From positions 1-64,000 of the forward strand of contig PENC01000006.1 of the NCBI GenBank assembly GCA_003674045.1: DNA of 64,000 nucleotides, read 5' to 3'. Below, one piece after another: positions 51,899 to 61,196 of the stretch (the first letter of the stretch is position 1; the number at the start of each line of letters is the position of its first letter). The DNA comes from Streptomyces griseocarneus. Lineage in GTDB: Bacteria > Actinomycetota > Actinomycetes > Streptomycetales > Streptomycetaceae. The notes below the pieces were generated by a model. The model did not search any database and was not told the DNA's origin. It saw nothing but the letters and a program-made list of their open reading frames with translations. The translations under genes and the position numbers were made by a program.

Positions 51899-54800
51899 TC
51901 AGCCGCGCGGCTTCTCCCGCATCTCGTACGTCGCGATGACGTCGTCGATCTTGATGTCGTTGAAGTTTCCGAGGTTGATACCGCCCTCGAAGCCTTCGCG
52001 GATCTCGGTGACGTCGTCCTTGAAGCGACGCAGACCGACGATGTTGAGCTCCTCCGCGATGACCTTGCCGTCGCGGATGAGGCGCGCCTTGGTGTTGCGC
52101 TTGACCTCGCCGGAGCGGATGAGAACACCCGCGATGTTGCCCAGCTTGGACGAGCGGAAGATCTCGCGGATCTCCGCCGTACCGAGCTCGACCTCTTCGT
52201 ACTCCGGCTTCAGCATGCCCTTGAGGGCCGCCTCGATCTCCTCGATCGCCTGGTAGATGACCGAGTAGTAGCGGACGTCGACGCCCTCGCGCTCGGCCAT
52301 CTGCGTGGCACGGCCCTCGGCGCGGACGTTGAAGCCGATGACGATGGCGTCGGAGCCGGTCGCCAGGTTGATGTCCGACTCGGTGACCGCACCCACACCG
52401 CGGTGCAGCACGCGGATCTCGACCTCTTCGCCGACGTCGAGCTGGAGCAGCGAGGACTCGAGAGCCTCCACCGAACCGGACGCGTCGCCCTTGATGATGA
52501 TGTTGAGATCCTGCACCAGACCGGCCTTGAGCACCTTGTCGAGGTCCTCGAGGGACACCCGGCGGGTGCGCTTGGCGAAGGCGGCGTTGCGCTCGCGCGC
52601 GGCGCGCTTCTCGGCGATCTGGCGGGCCGTACGGTCCTCGTCGACGACGAGGAAGTTGTCGCCGGCGCCCGGGACGTTGGTCAGACCGAGCACGAGGACC
52701 GGGGTCGACGGACCCGCCTCGTCCACGTTCTGGCCCTTGTCGTCGAGCATCGCGCGGACACGGCCGTAGGCGTCACCGGCGACCATCGTGTCGCCGACGC
52801 GGAGGGTACCGCGCTGGACGAGGACGGTGGCCACGGCGCCGCGACCACGGTCGAGGTGGGCCTCGATCGCGATGCCCTGCGCGTCCTGCTCCGCGTTGGC
52901 GCGCAGGTCGAGCGCGGCGTCGGCGGTGAGGACGACGGCCTCGAGCAGCTTGTCGATGTTCAGACCCTGCTTGGCGGAGATGTCGACGAACATCGTGTCG
53001 CCGCCGTACTCCTCGGCCACCAGACCGAACTCGGTCAGCTGACCGCGGACCTTGGTCGGGTCGGCACCCTCGACGTCGATCTTGTTGACCGCGACCACGA
53101 TCGGCACGTCGGCCGCCTTGGCGTGGTTCAGGGCCTCGATCGTCTGCGGCATGACACCGTCGTTGGCCGCCACCACGAGGATCGCGATGTCGGTCGACTT
53201 CGCACCACGGGCACGCATGGCGGTGAACGCCTCGTGACCCGGGGTGTCGATGAAGGTGATCTTGCGCTCTTCGTCGTTGACCTCGGTCGCGACCTGGTAG
53301 GCACCGATGTGCTGGGTGATGCCACCGGCCTCGCCCGCGACCACGTTGGTCTTGCGGATCGCGTCGAGGAGTCGCGTCTTACCGTGGTCGACGTGACCCA
53401 TGACGGTCACGACCGGCGGACGCGCGACGAGCATTTCCTCGCCGCCCTCGTTCTCACCGAACTCGATGTCGAAGGACTCGAGCAGCTCGCGGTCCTCCTC
53501 CTCGGGGCTGACGATCTGAACCTGGTAGTTCATCTCGCCGCCGAGGAGCTGCAGCGTCTCGTCGGAGACGGACTGCGTGGCCGTGACCATCTCGCCGAGG
53601 TTCATCATCACGGCGACGAGCGACGCCGGGTTGGCGCCGATCTTCTCCGCGAAGTCGGTGAGGGAGGCACCGCGCGACAGGCGAATGGTGTCGCCGTTGC
53701 CGCGGGGCAGCATCACGCCGCCCACGGACGGGGCCTGCATGGCCTCGTACTCCTGGCGCCTCTGACGCTTGGACTTGCGGCCACGACGGGCCGGACCGCC
53801 GGGACGGCCGAAGGCACCCTGCGTGCCACCACGGGCACCCGGGCCACCGGGACGACCGCCGAAGCCGCCACCCGGACGACCGGCGAAACCGCCGCCACCG
53901 CCACCGGGGCCACCGCCACCGGGACGACCGGCGAAACCGCCGCCGCCACCGGGACGACCGCCGCCGCCCGGACCGGCCGGACGACCGGCGAAGCCGGGAC
54001 GACCGGCACCGCCGCCGGGACGACCGGCACCGCCGCCGGGACCGCGACCGCCGCCACCGGGGCCCGGACGCGGGCCGGCAGCCGGACGCTGCGGCATCAT
54101 GCCCGGGTTCGGGCGGTTACCGGCCGGGGCACCACCGGGACGCGGAGCGCCACCGGGAGCCTGCGGACGGGGCATGCCGCCCGGGGTCGGACGGGGACCC
54201 TGGCCCTGCGGGCGCGGAGCGCCGCCGGGACCGCCCTGCGGACGCGGGGCACCCGGACCGGGGCGCTCGCCGCCGGGACGCGGGGCGCCACCCGGACGCG
54301 GGGCCTGCGGGCGGGCCATGCCGGTGGAGCCACCGGAGGTGAAGGGGTTGTTGCCCGGACGCGGACCGGCCGGACGGCCGCCCGGACGGGGCGCCTGGCC
54401 CTGGCCACCGGGGCGCGGGGCGCGCTCGGGACGGCCACCGTCACGCTGACCGGCGGCGGGCGCCGGACGGGACGGGCGAGGACCGGGGGTGGCACCGGGG
54501 CGCGGGGCCGCCGGAGCCGCCGGAGCCGGGGCGGAGAACTCCGCGGCCGGCACAGGGGTGACCGGAGCCGGCTTGGCAGCCGGGCCGGGCTTCGGGCCGG
54601 GGCGCGGACCAGGGGTCGGCGCGGCGCCCGCGGGCTTGGGAGAGGGGGTCTCCGCGGCCGGCTTCGGGGCCGGTGCGGCGGGACGGGGGCCCGGAGTGGG
54701 GGCTCCCGGCTTCGCGGGCGCAGCCTTGCGCGGCGCCGCGGGCTTCGCACCGGGCTTGGCGTTGCCGCCAGGGCCCTGCAGTGCGTCAGTCAACTTGCGG

Positions 54801-54928
54801 ACGACCGGCGCCTCGATCGTCGAGGACGCCGAACGGACGAATTCACCAAGTTCTTGGAGCTTGGCCATGACGACCTTGCTCTCTACTCCGAACTCCTTGG
54901 CGAGTTCGTATACCCGGACCTTAGCCAC
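51899..54928 (-). CDS. infB: Translation initiation factor IF-2
   Basis: IF-2 brings fMet-tRNA to the ribosome. The 1009-residue protein has the IF2_N domain (1-50), a long Pro/Gly/Ala/Arg-rich region (about 53-385) typical of actinobacteria, and a GTPase domain with GHVDHGKT at 511-518, DTPGHE and NKID. Domains II-IV follow to the C-terminal EMREKPRG. The Gly/Arg-rich repeats (GGGGRPGG-type) explain the low-complexity reading frames on the opposite strand. Confidence 0.97.
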   Translation of the reverse strand: MAKVRVYELAKEFGVESKVVMAKLQELGEFVRSASSTIEAPVVRKLTDALQGPGGNAKPGAKPAAPRKAAPAKPGAPTPGPRPAAPAPKPAAETPSPKPAGAAPTPGPRPGPKPGPAAKPAPVTPVPAAEFSAPAPAAPAAPRPGATPGPRPSRPAPAAGQRDGGRPERAPRPGGQGQAPRPGGRPAGPRPGNNPFTSGGSTGMARPQAPRPGGAPRPGGERPGPGAPRPQGGPGGAPRPQGQGPRPTPGGMPRPQAPGGAPRPGGAPAGNRPNPGMMPQRPAAGPRPGPGGGGRGPGGGAGRPGGGAGRPGFAGRPAGPGGGGRPGGGGGFAGRPGGGGPGGGGGGFAGRPGGGFGGRPGGPGARGGTQGAFGRPGGPARRGRKSKRQRRQEYEAMQAPSVGGVMLPRGNGDTIRLSRGASLTDFAEKIGANPASLVAVMMNLGEMVTATQSVSDETLQLLGGEMNYQVQIVSPEEEDRELLESFDIEFGENEGGEEMLVARPPVVTVMGHVDHGKTRLLDAIRKTNVVAGEAGGITQHIGAYQVATEVNDEERKITFIDTPGHEAFTAMRARGAKSTDIAILVVAANDGVMPQTIEALNHAKAADVPIVVAVNKIDVEGADPTKVRGQLTEFGLVAEEYGGDTMFVDISAKQGLNIDKLLEAVVLTADAALDLRANAEQDAQGIAIEAHLDRGRGAVATVLVQRGTLRVGDTMVAGDAYGRVRAMLDDKGQNVDEAGPSTPVLVLGLTNVPGAGDNFLVVDEDRTARQIAEKRAARERNAAFAKRTRRVSLEDLDKVLKAGLVQDLNIIIKGDASGSVEALESSLLQLDVGEEVEIRVLHRGVGAVTESDINLATGSDAIVIGFNVRAEGRATQMAEREGVDVRYYSVIYQAIEEIEAALKGMLKPEYEEVELGTAEIREIFRSSKLGNIAGVLIRSGEVKRNTKARLIRDGKVIAEELNIVGLRRFKDDVTEIREGFEGGINLGNFNDIKIDDVIATYEMREKPRG

Positions 54929-55101
54929 TTCGCTCCTTCTAGGTCCGGGGTGTCCACCGGACCGTCGCTACTTCATGGGCGTACTCATCGCGTACTCATC
55001 GAGTGCTCATCGCAATCTCGACCTACTTCCAACTCGCGAGGTACCTGACCGCACGGTCTCCCGTGCATGGGACATCCCCGCTCAAGCGCGGGGTCGAACT
55101 T

Positions 55102-55380
55102 CTACTGCTCGATCTGCTCGAGGTATTGGCGCAAGGCCGTCACATCGAGCGGACCCTGGGCCTTGAAGGCCCGGGGGAACGCCCTTCGGCGGACCGCCAG
55201 GTCGAGGCAGACCAGTGTGGGGTGCACGGAGGCACCCCGGCCGGGCAGCGTACCGCGAGGGTCGGGGACACAGGAGCCCTCGATCATCACGATCCGCAGC
55301 AGATCACCCTTGGCCGCTCGCTCCCGGCATCCCACACAGGTTCGCTCAGGGCATGCGCGGGCATGCGTCCGGCCAGACAC
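55102..55380 (-). CDS. YlxR family (DUF448) protein
   Basis: The 92-residue RNA-binding-type protein has the family signature RTCVGCRERAAKGDLLRIV (about residues 13-31) and GRGASVHP. It is encoded between nusA and infB, the standard place. Proposed roles (nucleoid or RNA binding) come from other species. GTG at 55380. Confidence 0.93.
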   Translation of the reverse strand: MSGRTHARACPERTCVGCRERAAKGDLLRIVMIEGSCVPDPRGTLPGRGASVHPTLVCLDLAVRRRAFPRAFKAQGPLDVTALRQYLEQIEQ

Positions 55381-55510
55381 TGATTAAGTCTACCTCCCCG
55401 TGTCGACCTCACCCCTGGGGGGCGGGGATCAGGCACGTATACGTTTCGGCCACACTGTGCGGCCCGTCGCGGGCCCGCTCGCGCGGGCCGCACCGGGCCG
55501 TGGAAACCGT

Positions 55511-55543
55511 CCGGACCGGCGCACGCGGTGCGCGCCGGTCCGG
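55511..55543 (-). terminator. hairpin after nusA
   Basis: Perfect 12-base arms CCGGACCGGCGC and GCGCCGGTCCGG flank a 9-base loop, starting nine bases past the nusA stop. It may act as an attenuator within the nusA-infB operon rather than a full stop. Confidence 0.75.
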
Positions 55544-55551
55544 GTGACGCG

Positions 55552-56559
55552 TCAGCCCTGGCGGGACTGGTCCGCCTGGTCGCCCTGCTCGGTGTCCGGG
55601 CGGATGTCGATGCGCCAGCCGGTGAGCCGGGCGGCGAGGCGGGCGTTCTGGCCCTCCTTGCCGATGGCCAGGGACAGCTGGTAGTCCGGCACTGTCACCC
55701 GGGCGGAGCGGGCGGCGAGATCCACGATCTCGACCTTGCTCACCCGTGCGGGGGACAGCGCGTGCGCGACGAGCTCGGCCGGGTCGTCCGACCAGTCGAC
55801 GATGTCGATCTTCTCGCCGTGCAGCTCCGCCATCACATTGCGCACGCGGCCGCCCATGGGGCCGATGCAGGCGCCCTTGGCGTTCAGGCCGGAGCGGGTC
55901 GAGCGGACCGCGATCTTGGTGCGGTGGCCGGCCTCGCGGGCGATGGCGGCGATCTCCACCGAGCCGTCCGCGATCTCCGGCACCTCCAGCGAGAAGAGCT
56001 TCTTGACCAGGTTCGGGTGGGTGCGCGACAGCGTCACGGACGGGCCGCGGACGCCCTTCGCCACCCGGACGACGTACGTGCGCAGGCGCGTGCCGTGCTT
56101 GTACTCCTCGCCGGGGACCTGCTCCTGCACCGGCAGGATGGCCTCCAGCTTGCCGATGTCGACCAGGACGTTCTTCGGGTCCTTGCCCTGCTGGACGACG
56201 CCCGCGACGACATCGCCCTCGCGGCCCGCGAACTCACCGAAAGTGATCTCGTCCTCGGCGTCGCGCAGACGCTGGAGGATGACCTGCTTGGCGGTGGTCG
56301 CGGCGATCCGGCCGAAGCCGGACGGCGTGTCGTCGAAGTCCTTGGGCTCCTCGCCCTCCTCCAGATCCTGCGGGTCCTCCTGGGCCCACACCGTCACATG
56401 GCCGGTCTGCCGGTCCAGCACCACGCGGGCGCGGCGGCGGCTGCCTTCAGTGCGGTGGTAGGCGATGAGGAGGGCCGACTCGATCGCCTCGACCAGCAGG
56501 TCGAAGGAGATCTCCTTCTCTCGCACCAGACCCCGCAGGGCGCTCATGTCGATGTCCAC
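55552..56559 (-). CDS. nusA: Transcription termination/antitermination protein NusA
   Basis: The 335-residue NusA has an N-terminal RNA-polymerase-binding domain, an S1 domain (FAGREGDVVAGVV onward) and two KH domains (IGPMGGRVRNVM, AIGKEGQNARLA). It lacks the C-terminal acidic repeats of the E. coli protein, normal for actinobacteria. GTG 56559 with GAGGAGG upstream is chosen; ATG 56547 is an alternative. It lies two bases after the rimP stop. Confidence 0.96.
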   Translation of the reverse strand: MDIDMSALRGLVREKEISFDLLVEAIESALLIAYHRTEGSRRRARVVLDRQTGHVTVWAQEDPQDLEEGEEPKDFDDTPSGFGRIAATTAKQVILQRLRDAEDEITFGEFAGREGDVVAGVVQQGKDPKNVLVDIGKLEAILPVQEQVPGEEYKHGTRLRTYVVRVAKGVRGPSVTLSRTHPNLVKKLFSLEVPEIADGSVEIAAIAREAGHRTKIAVRSTRSGLNAKGACIGPMGGRVRNVMAELHGEKIDIVDWSDDPAELVAHALSPARVSKVEIVDLAARSARVTVPDYQLSLAIGKEGQNARLAARLTGWRIDIRPDTEQGDQADQSRQG

Positions 56560-56561
56560 GG

Positions 56562-57095
56562 CTACGCCTCCTCTTGGCTCTCGTCGGTCTCGTCGGCGGA
56601 CTCCGTGGCCGCTTCGACGGACTTGCGGTTGAACTCGATCTCCACACGTGCCTTGGCGATCTCGCCGAAGGCCAGCCGCCGGCTGGTGGGCTTGCGGCCC
56701 TTCACACCGGGGACCTCCAGATCCAGCCCCTCGTCGTCCACCGTGACGATCCGGGCGACGAGCTCGCCGCCCTCCGTCAGCTGCGCCTTGATGAGGCGGC
56801 CGGTGGCCCGCACATAGTGGCGGTGCTCGGTCAGGGGACGGTCGGCGCCGGGCGAGGTGACCTCCAGGACGTACGGCGCGCCACCCATGGCGTCCGTCTC
56901 GTCCAGCTTCTCGGAGACCGCGCGGCTCACCTCGGCGCACTCGTCCAGCTCGACCCCGTTGTCGGAGTCGACGACGATGCGCAGCACACGGCGCTTGCCG
57001 GCGGTCGTCACCTCGACCTCTTCCAGATCCAGCTCCCGCGCGCTCACGAGAGGGGCCAGCAGCTCGCGCAGCCGCTCGCTCTGGGTGGTGCTCAT
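56562..57095 (-). CDS. rimP: Ribosome maturation factor RimP
   Basis: The 177-residue RimP is required for 30S maturation. It has the N-terminal alpha/beta domain ending in YVLEVTSPGADRPL and the C-terminal SH3-like barrel. The acidic C-terminal tail (ESADETDESQEEA) is common in actinobacterial members. First gene of the nusA-infB transcription unit. Confidence 0.95.
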   Translation of the reverse strand: MSTTQSERLRELLAPLVSARELDLEEVEVTTAGKRRVLRIVVDSDNGVELDECAEVSRAVSEKLDETDAMGGAPYVLEVTSPGADRPLTEHRHYVRATGRLIKAQLTEGGELVARIVTVDDEGLDLEVPGVKGRKPTSRRLAFGEIAKARVEIEFNRKSVEAATESADETDESQEEA

Positions 57096-57276
57096 CCGGG
57101 TGACTCCTCGGCCGCGTGTGCTGTTGTGGGAAAGTCGCGTGTCAGGTCAAAGCCTATCTGTTCCGGCAGCCGACTGACGATTCGGTCCCTGCTCCACGGC
57201 CACGCGCCCGCGCGCCGGTACGCTCACGTGCGGTGATCATGGCGGGACCTGGCGGACCGACGGAAAGTAGGGGCTC

Positions 57277-57813
57277 GTGGCGCGCACGACGACGACACGG
57301 AGCACGACCGGCCCGCGCAGACGCGGGGTACTGGCGGGCGGCGCCGCCCTGCTGACGGGCGGCACGGCGGCGTTGCTGACCGGGTGTTCGAGCAGTACGG
57401 GGGGCTCCGACGAGCGGACGTCCACCGCCGGGCGGCTGCGGGCCGACGCGGGCCGGGACTCGGCCGCGCTGCTGGACCGCTACGACGCGACGATCGCCGC
57501 GCACGGCGGCCTGGCGGGGCGGCTGGCACCGCTGCGGGCCGAAGTCGCCCGGCACACCGAGGCGTTCGGCACGGAGACGACGCCCTCTTCGTCCGCTTCC
57601 CCTTCCGCTTCCTCGTCCCCGGGGACTCCGGGCGCGTCCGGGGTGCCCGGGGACGAGAAGGCGGCCCTGGCCGATCTCGCCCGTGCGGAGCAGCGCCTCG
57701 TGGACACCCGGACGGCCGCCCTCACCGGCGCGCCGCCGGAGCTCGCCCGGCTCCTCGCGTCCGTCGCGGCGGCGGGCGCGGGCCACGTCTTCCTGCTCGG
57801 AGAGGGCTCATGA
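57277..57813 (+). CDS. Probable lipoprotein with twin-arginine-like signal
   Basis: The 178-residue protein has an N-terminal signal with three arginines (GPRRRGVL), a hydrophobic core and the lipobox LLTGC at about residues 33-37. It is therefore likely exported and lipid-anchored; the twin arginines suggest the Tat route. The mature part is helical and Ala/Leu-rich with a Ser/Pro linker. The stop overlaps the DUF4439 gene start (ATGA), so the products may act together. GTG 57277 start. Confidence 0.8.
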   Translation: MARTTTTRSTTGPRRRGVLAGGAALLTGGTAALLTGCSSSTGGSDERTSTAGRLRADAGRDSAALLDRYDATIAAHGGLAGRLAPLRAEVARHTEAFGTETTPSSSASPSASSSPGTPGASGVPGDEKAALADLARAEQRLVDTRTAALTGAPPELARLLASVAAAGAGHVFLLGEGS

Positions 57814-58304
57814 CGCAGTCACCGTCCGCGACGCCACGGACCAGGACACTCGACGCGGCCCAGGCCGCCCTCGCCGCCGAGCACGCCGCGGTGTACGGGT
57901 ACGGGGTCGTCGGCGCGCACATCGACGCCTCCCGCGCCGGGCTCGCGCGGGAGGCGTACGACGCGCACCGCGCGCGGCGGGACGCGATGAGCAGGGCCGT
58001 ACGGGACCTGGGCGGCACGCCGGAGGCGGCCGCCGCGGCGTACGCGCTGCCGTTCCCGGTCGGCGACGCGGCGTCCGCGGCGCGGCTCGGGGCGGAGCTG
58101 GAGAGCCGGGTCGCGGCTGTCCACGCCGATCTCGTGGGGGCCTCCTCGGGCACCCTGCGCCGCGACGCGGCCGACGCGCTGCGGGACGCGGCGGTGCGGG
58201 CGGTGCGCTGGCGCGGCGGCAGCGTAGCCTTCCCTGGGCTCGCCGAGCGGGCCGCTCCCAGTGGTCCCGCCGCTTCCCCGAGCGGTCCGGCGGACCGCCA
58301 CTGA
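57810..58304 (+). CDS. Ferritin-like DUF4439 protein
   Basis: The 164-residue helical protein has the DUF4439 opening ALAAEHAAVYGYGVVGAH, in which Glu and His/Tyr are arranged as in ferritin-like helices. A four-helix bundle is expected. Metal binding is not certain, because only part of the usual ligands is visible. The ATG is fixed by its overlap with the lipoprotein stop. Confidence 0.85.
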   Translation: MTQSPSATPRTRTLDAAQAALAAEHAAVYGYGVVGAHIDASRAGLAREAYDAHRARRDAMSRAVRDLGGTPEAAAAAYALPFPVGDAASAARLGAELESRVAAVHADLVGASSGTLRRDAADALRDAAVRAVRWRGGSVAFPGLAERAAPSGPAASPSGPADRH

Positions 58305-58333
58305 CCAGCAAGAACGAAAAGGACAGCGCAGGG

Positions 58334-59260
58334 ATGAGCAACGCGGACGACCGCCTCGAACCACCGGAGCGGCTGGTGCGGACCCTGGGCTCCGAACCGG
58401 TGGACGGGGCGGCGCGGCAGTGGCTGAAAACCCTGCCGGAGACCGCCCAGGAGTACCTGCGTCACTGGGAATTGACACTCGAACGGGTGCAGGCGCCGGG
58501 CGGCCGGAGCAGCATGCTGCTCCTCGTCCGGCAGTCCGACGGCACGCCCGCCGCCCTCAAGCTCTCCCCGCCCGGTGCCACGGCGGCGCTGGAGCACGAG
58601 GCCCTGGAGCAGTGGAACGGCCTGTGCGCCGTACGGGTCCTGCGGGCCGACCCCGAGGGCGGTGCGCTCCTGCTGGAACGGCTGCACGGCGACATCAGCC
58701 TGCGTTCCCTGGCGGAGCCGAAGGCGCAGCTGGAGGCGGCCGCGGTGCTCCAGCGGCTGTGGGTCCCCGCCGGTGAGGGCCACCCGTTCCCCGGCGTCAC
58801 CGAGCACACCGCGGCGCTCGCGGCGGCGCTGCGCGCCCACCGGGAGCAGCCGTGGGCCGCGGACGTACGCCCCCTCGTGGACGAGGCGCTCGACCTGCGG
58901 GACGGCCTGGCCACCGATGCCGCGGAGCCGACGCTGCTGCACGGGGAGTTCGACCAGGGCACGGTACTGGCCGGCGACCGCGCCCCCTGGCTCGTGGTCG
59001 GCCCGCGCCCGCTGGCCGGCGACCGGGCCTACGACCTGGCCTGGCTCGCCCGCGACCGCGCGGACACGCTGCTGGCCTCGCCGGGGGCGGCGGCCGCGGC
59101 ACGGCGGCGGGTGTCGAAGCTGGCGGATTTCTTGGACGTGCCGACGGATCGGCTGCGTTCGTGGACGCTCTTCCGCACCGTGACGACAGGCGTCTCCGCA
59201 CTGGCCGCGGGGCATCCCCGCGAGGCGGAACTCCTCCTGGAGTTCGCGGGGTTGCTCTGA
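58334..59260 (+). CDS. Aminoglycoside-phosphotransferase-like protein, degenerate active site
   Basis: The 308-residue protein follows the APH(6)/streptomycin-kinase family fold: ALKL lysine (76), EHEALEQW glutamate (about 89) and the late block GDRAYDLAWLARDRAD. The catalytic loop, usually HGDxxxxN, reads HGEFDQGT (203-210), and the metal-binding Asp (IDP in the family) is Gly223 (VVGP). With Asp, Asn and Asp all changed, phosphotransfer is doubtful. ATG 58334 follows AAGGAC. Perhaps a pseudokinase or binding protein; no resistance role should be assumed. Confidence 0.8.
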   Translation: MSNADDRLEPPERLVRTLGSEPVDGAARQWLKTLPETAQEYLRHWELTLERVQAPGGRSSMLLLVRQSDGTPAALKLSPPGATAALEHEALEQWNGLCAVRVLRADPEGGALLLERLHGDISLRSLAEPKAQLEAAAVLQRLWVPAGEGHPFPGVTEHTAALAAALRAHREQPWAADVRPLVDEALDLRDGLATDAAEPTLLHGEFDQGTVLAGDRAPWLVVGPRPLAGDRAYDLAWLARDRADTLLASPGAAAAARRRVSKLADFLDVPTDRLRSWTLFRTVTTGVSALAAGHPREAELLLEFAGLL

Positions 59261-59280
59261 CGTTCGGCTTCCGGGGAAGG

Positions 59281-59347
59281 CGCGCCCCTTCAGGGGCGCG
59301 GGGCTGTTTCGATATGCGGCTCCGCCGCGGGGGCGCGACAAGCCCCC
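59281..59347. repeat. Streptomyces intergenic repeat with terminator stem
   Basis: It begins with the stem CGCGCCCC-TTCA-GGGGCGCG (59281-59300) and continues through GGGCTGT...GCGGCTCCGCCGC...ACAAGCCCC, a second structured part. The combination is one I recognise as recurring in Streptomyces intergenic regions. It lies between convergent genes and probably acts as their terminator. Confidence 0.75.
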
Positions 59348-59419
59348 ACCGGCCTGCAGCCGCGCATACAGCGCAAGATGCACCCCCTCAGGCACGGGGT
59401 CCGGGGGCGAAGTCCCCGG

Positions 59420-61117
59420 TCACAGCAGAGCGGTGAGCCGCTCCACGGCCTGCCCGAGCGGCAGTTCCTCACGGGCACCCGTGCGGCGGTCCTTCAGCTC
59501 CACCAGGCCGTTCACGGCTCCCCGGCCCACGACAAGGATCTGCGGCACGCCGATCAGCTCCGCGTCCGTGAACTTCACCCCCGGCGAAACCCCCGCCCGG
59601 TCGTCCACCAGCACGCGCACACCCGCCGCGCCCAGCTTCGCGGCCAGGTCGAGAGCCAGCTCCGTCTGGGCCGCCTTGCCCGCGGCGACGACGTGGACGT
59701 CGGCGGGCGCCACCTCGCGGGGCCAGCACAGGCCCGCCGCGTCGTGGGTCTGTTCGGCGAGCGCGGCCACGGCGCGGGAGATGCCGATGCCGTAGGAGCC
59801 CATGGTGACGCGGACCGGCTTGCCCTGGGGGCCGAGTACGTCGAGGCCGAACGCGTCGGTGTACTTCGTGCCGAGCTGGAAGATGTGGCCGATCTCGATG
59901 GCGCGGCCGACCTCCAGGCCCGTCCCGCAGCGGGGGCAGGGGTCGCCGGGCTCGACCACGACGACGTCGAGGTACCGGTCGACCGTGAAGTCCCGGCCGC
60001 ACACGACGTTCCGGGCGTGGGTGCCCTGCTTGTTGGCCCCGGTGATCCACGCGGTGCCGGGCGCCACACGGGGGTCGGCGAGGTAGCGGATGCCGAGGCC
60101 CTGGGGGCCGACGTAGCCGCGGACGAGGTCGGGGCGGCCGGTGAAGTCCTCGGCCGTCACCAGCTCCACGACGGCGGGCGCCAGGTGCTCGCCGAGCTTG
60201 CCGAGGTCGACCTCGCGGTCGCCGGGCACACCGATGGCCGTGATCTCGCCGTCGACCTTGACCAGGAGGTTCTTGAGGGTGGCCGAGGCGGGCACGCCCA
60301 GGTGCGCGGCGAGTGTCCCGATGGTGGGGGTGTCGGGGGTGTCGAGCTCCTCGACGGGCCCGTGGGCGGCCGGGTCGGCGGGCGCGATCCGCGCGGTGAC
60401 GGCCTCGGTGTTGGCGGCGTAGTCGCAGCCGGGGCAGTACGCGAACGTGTCCTCGCCCGCCGTCGCGGGCGCGAGGAACTCCTCGGACGCGGAGCCGCCC
60501 ATGGCGCCCGAGACGGCGGAGACGACGCGGTGGTCGAGGCCGAGCCGGGCGAAGATCCGGCCGTACGCCTCGCGGTGCAGCCGGTAGGACTCGGCGAGGC
60601 CCTCGTCGGTGGTGTCGAAGGAGTACGCGTCCTTCATCTGGAACTCGCGGCCGCGCAGCACTCCGGCGCGGGGGCGCGCCTCGTCCCGGTACTTGGTCTG
60701 GATCTGATAGAGGATCACCGGCAGGTCCTTGTAGGACGTGCACTGGTCCTTGACGGTGAGGGTGAAGATCTCCTCGTGGGTGGGCCCGAGGAGGTACTCG
60801 GCGCCCTTGCGGTCCGTCAGCCGGAAGAGCTCGGCGCCGTACTCCGTCCAGCGGCCGCTCGCCTCGTACGGCTCCTTGGGCAGCAGCGCGGGCAGCAGGA
60901 CCTCCTGGCCGCCGATGGCGTCCATCTCCTCGCGGACCACGCGAGCGACGTTGTCCAGCACCTTCTTGCCCAGCGGCAGCCACGTCCAGACGCCGGCGGA
61001 CGAGCGGCGGACGTAACCGGCGCGGACCAGCAGCTTGTGGCTGGCGGTCTCCGCGTCGGCCGGGTCGTCGCGCAGCGTCTTGAGCAGCAACGTGGACATG
61101 CGCTGGACGTGGGCCAT
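59420..61117 (-). CDS. proS: Prolyl-tRNA synthetase
   Basis: The 565-residue bacterial-type ProRS has class II motif 2 (YRDEARPRAGVLRGREFQMKD in parts, about 139-159), the YbaK-like editing insertion (about 245-400) and motif 3 (GSYGIGISR). The C-terminal anticodon-binding domain follows. It has CxxC-type cysteines at YCPGCDYAA and CPRCG. The start ATG 61117 gives the family N-terminus. No T-box is seen upstream. Confidence 0.97.
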   Translation of the reverse strand: MAHVQRMSTLLLKTLRDDPADAETASHKLLVRAGYVRRSSAGVWTWLPLGKKVLDNVARVVREEMDAIGGQEVLLPALLPKEPYEASGRWTEYGAELFRLTDRKGAEYLLGPTHEEIFTLTVKDQCTSYKDLPVILYQIQTKYRDEARPRAGVLRGREFQMKDAYSFDTTDEGLAESYRLHREAYGRIFARLGLDHRVVSAVSGAMGGSASEEFLAPATAGEDTFAYCPGCDYAANTEAVTARIAPADPAAHGPVEELDTPDTPTIGTLAAHLGVPASATLKNLLVKVDGEITAIGVPGDREVDLGKLGEHLAPAVVELVTAEDFTGRPDLVRGYVGPQGLGIRYLADPRVAPGTAWITGANKQGTHARNVVCGRDFTVDRYLDVVVVEPGDPCPRCGTGLEVGRAIEIGHIFQLGTKYTDAFGLDVLGPQGKPVRVTMGSYGIGISRAVAALAEQTHDAAGLCWPREVAPADVHVVAAGKAAQTELALDLAAKLGAAGVRVLVDDRAGVSPGVKFTDAELIGVPQILVVGRGAVNGLVELKDRRTGAREELPLGQAVERLTALL

Positions 61118-61196
61118 CGGTGGTCTCCTGCGTACGTGGTGGGGTTGTGCAGGAGGGTAGCGGCGGGCCCGGACGGCGGGGAAACGGTTTACGGGG

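Noticed and set aside
51830..55048. 1072-codon plus-strand frame and Pro-rich frames opposite infB
   Set aside because: Shadows of IF-2, whose Gly/Arg-rich region produces Pro- or Thr-rich antisense translations.
58334..59260. Aminoglycoside resistance gene
   Set aside because: Catalytic Asp/Asn and metal Asp are substituted, so a resistance kinase is not supported.
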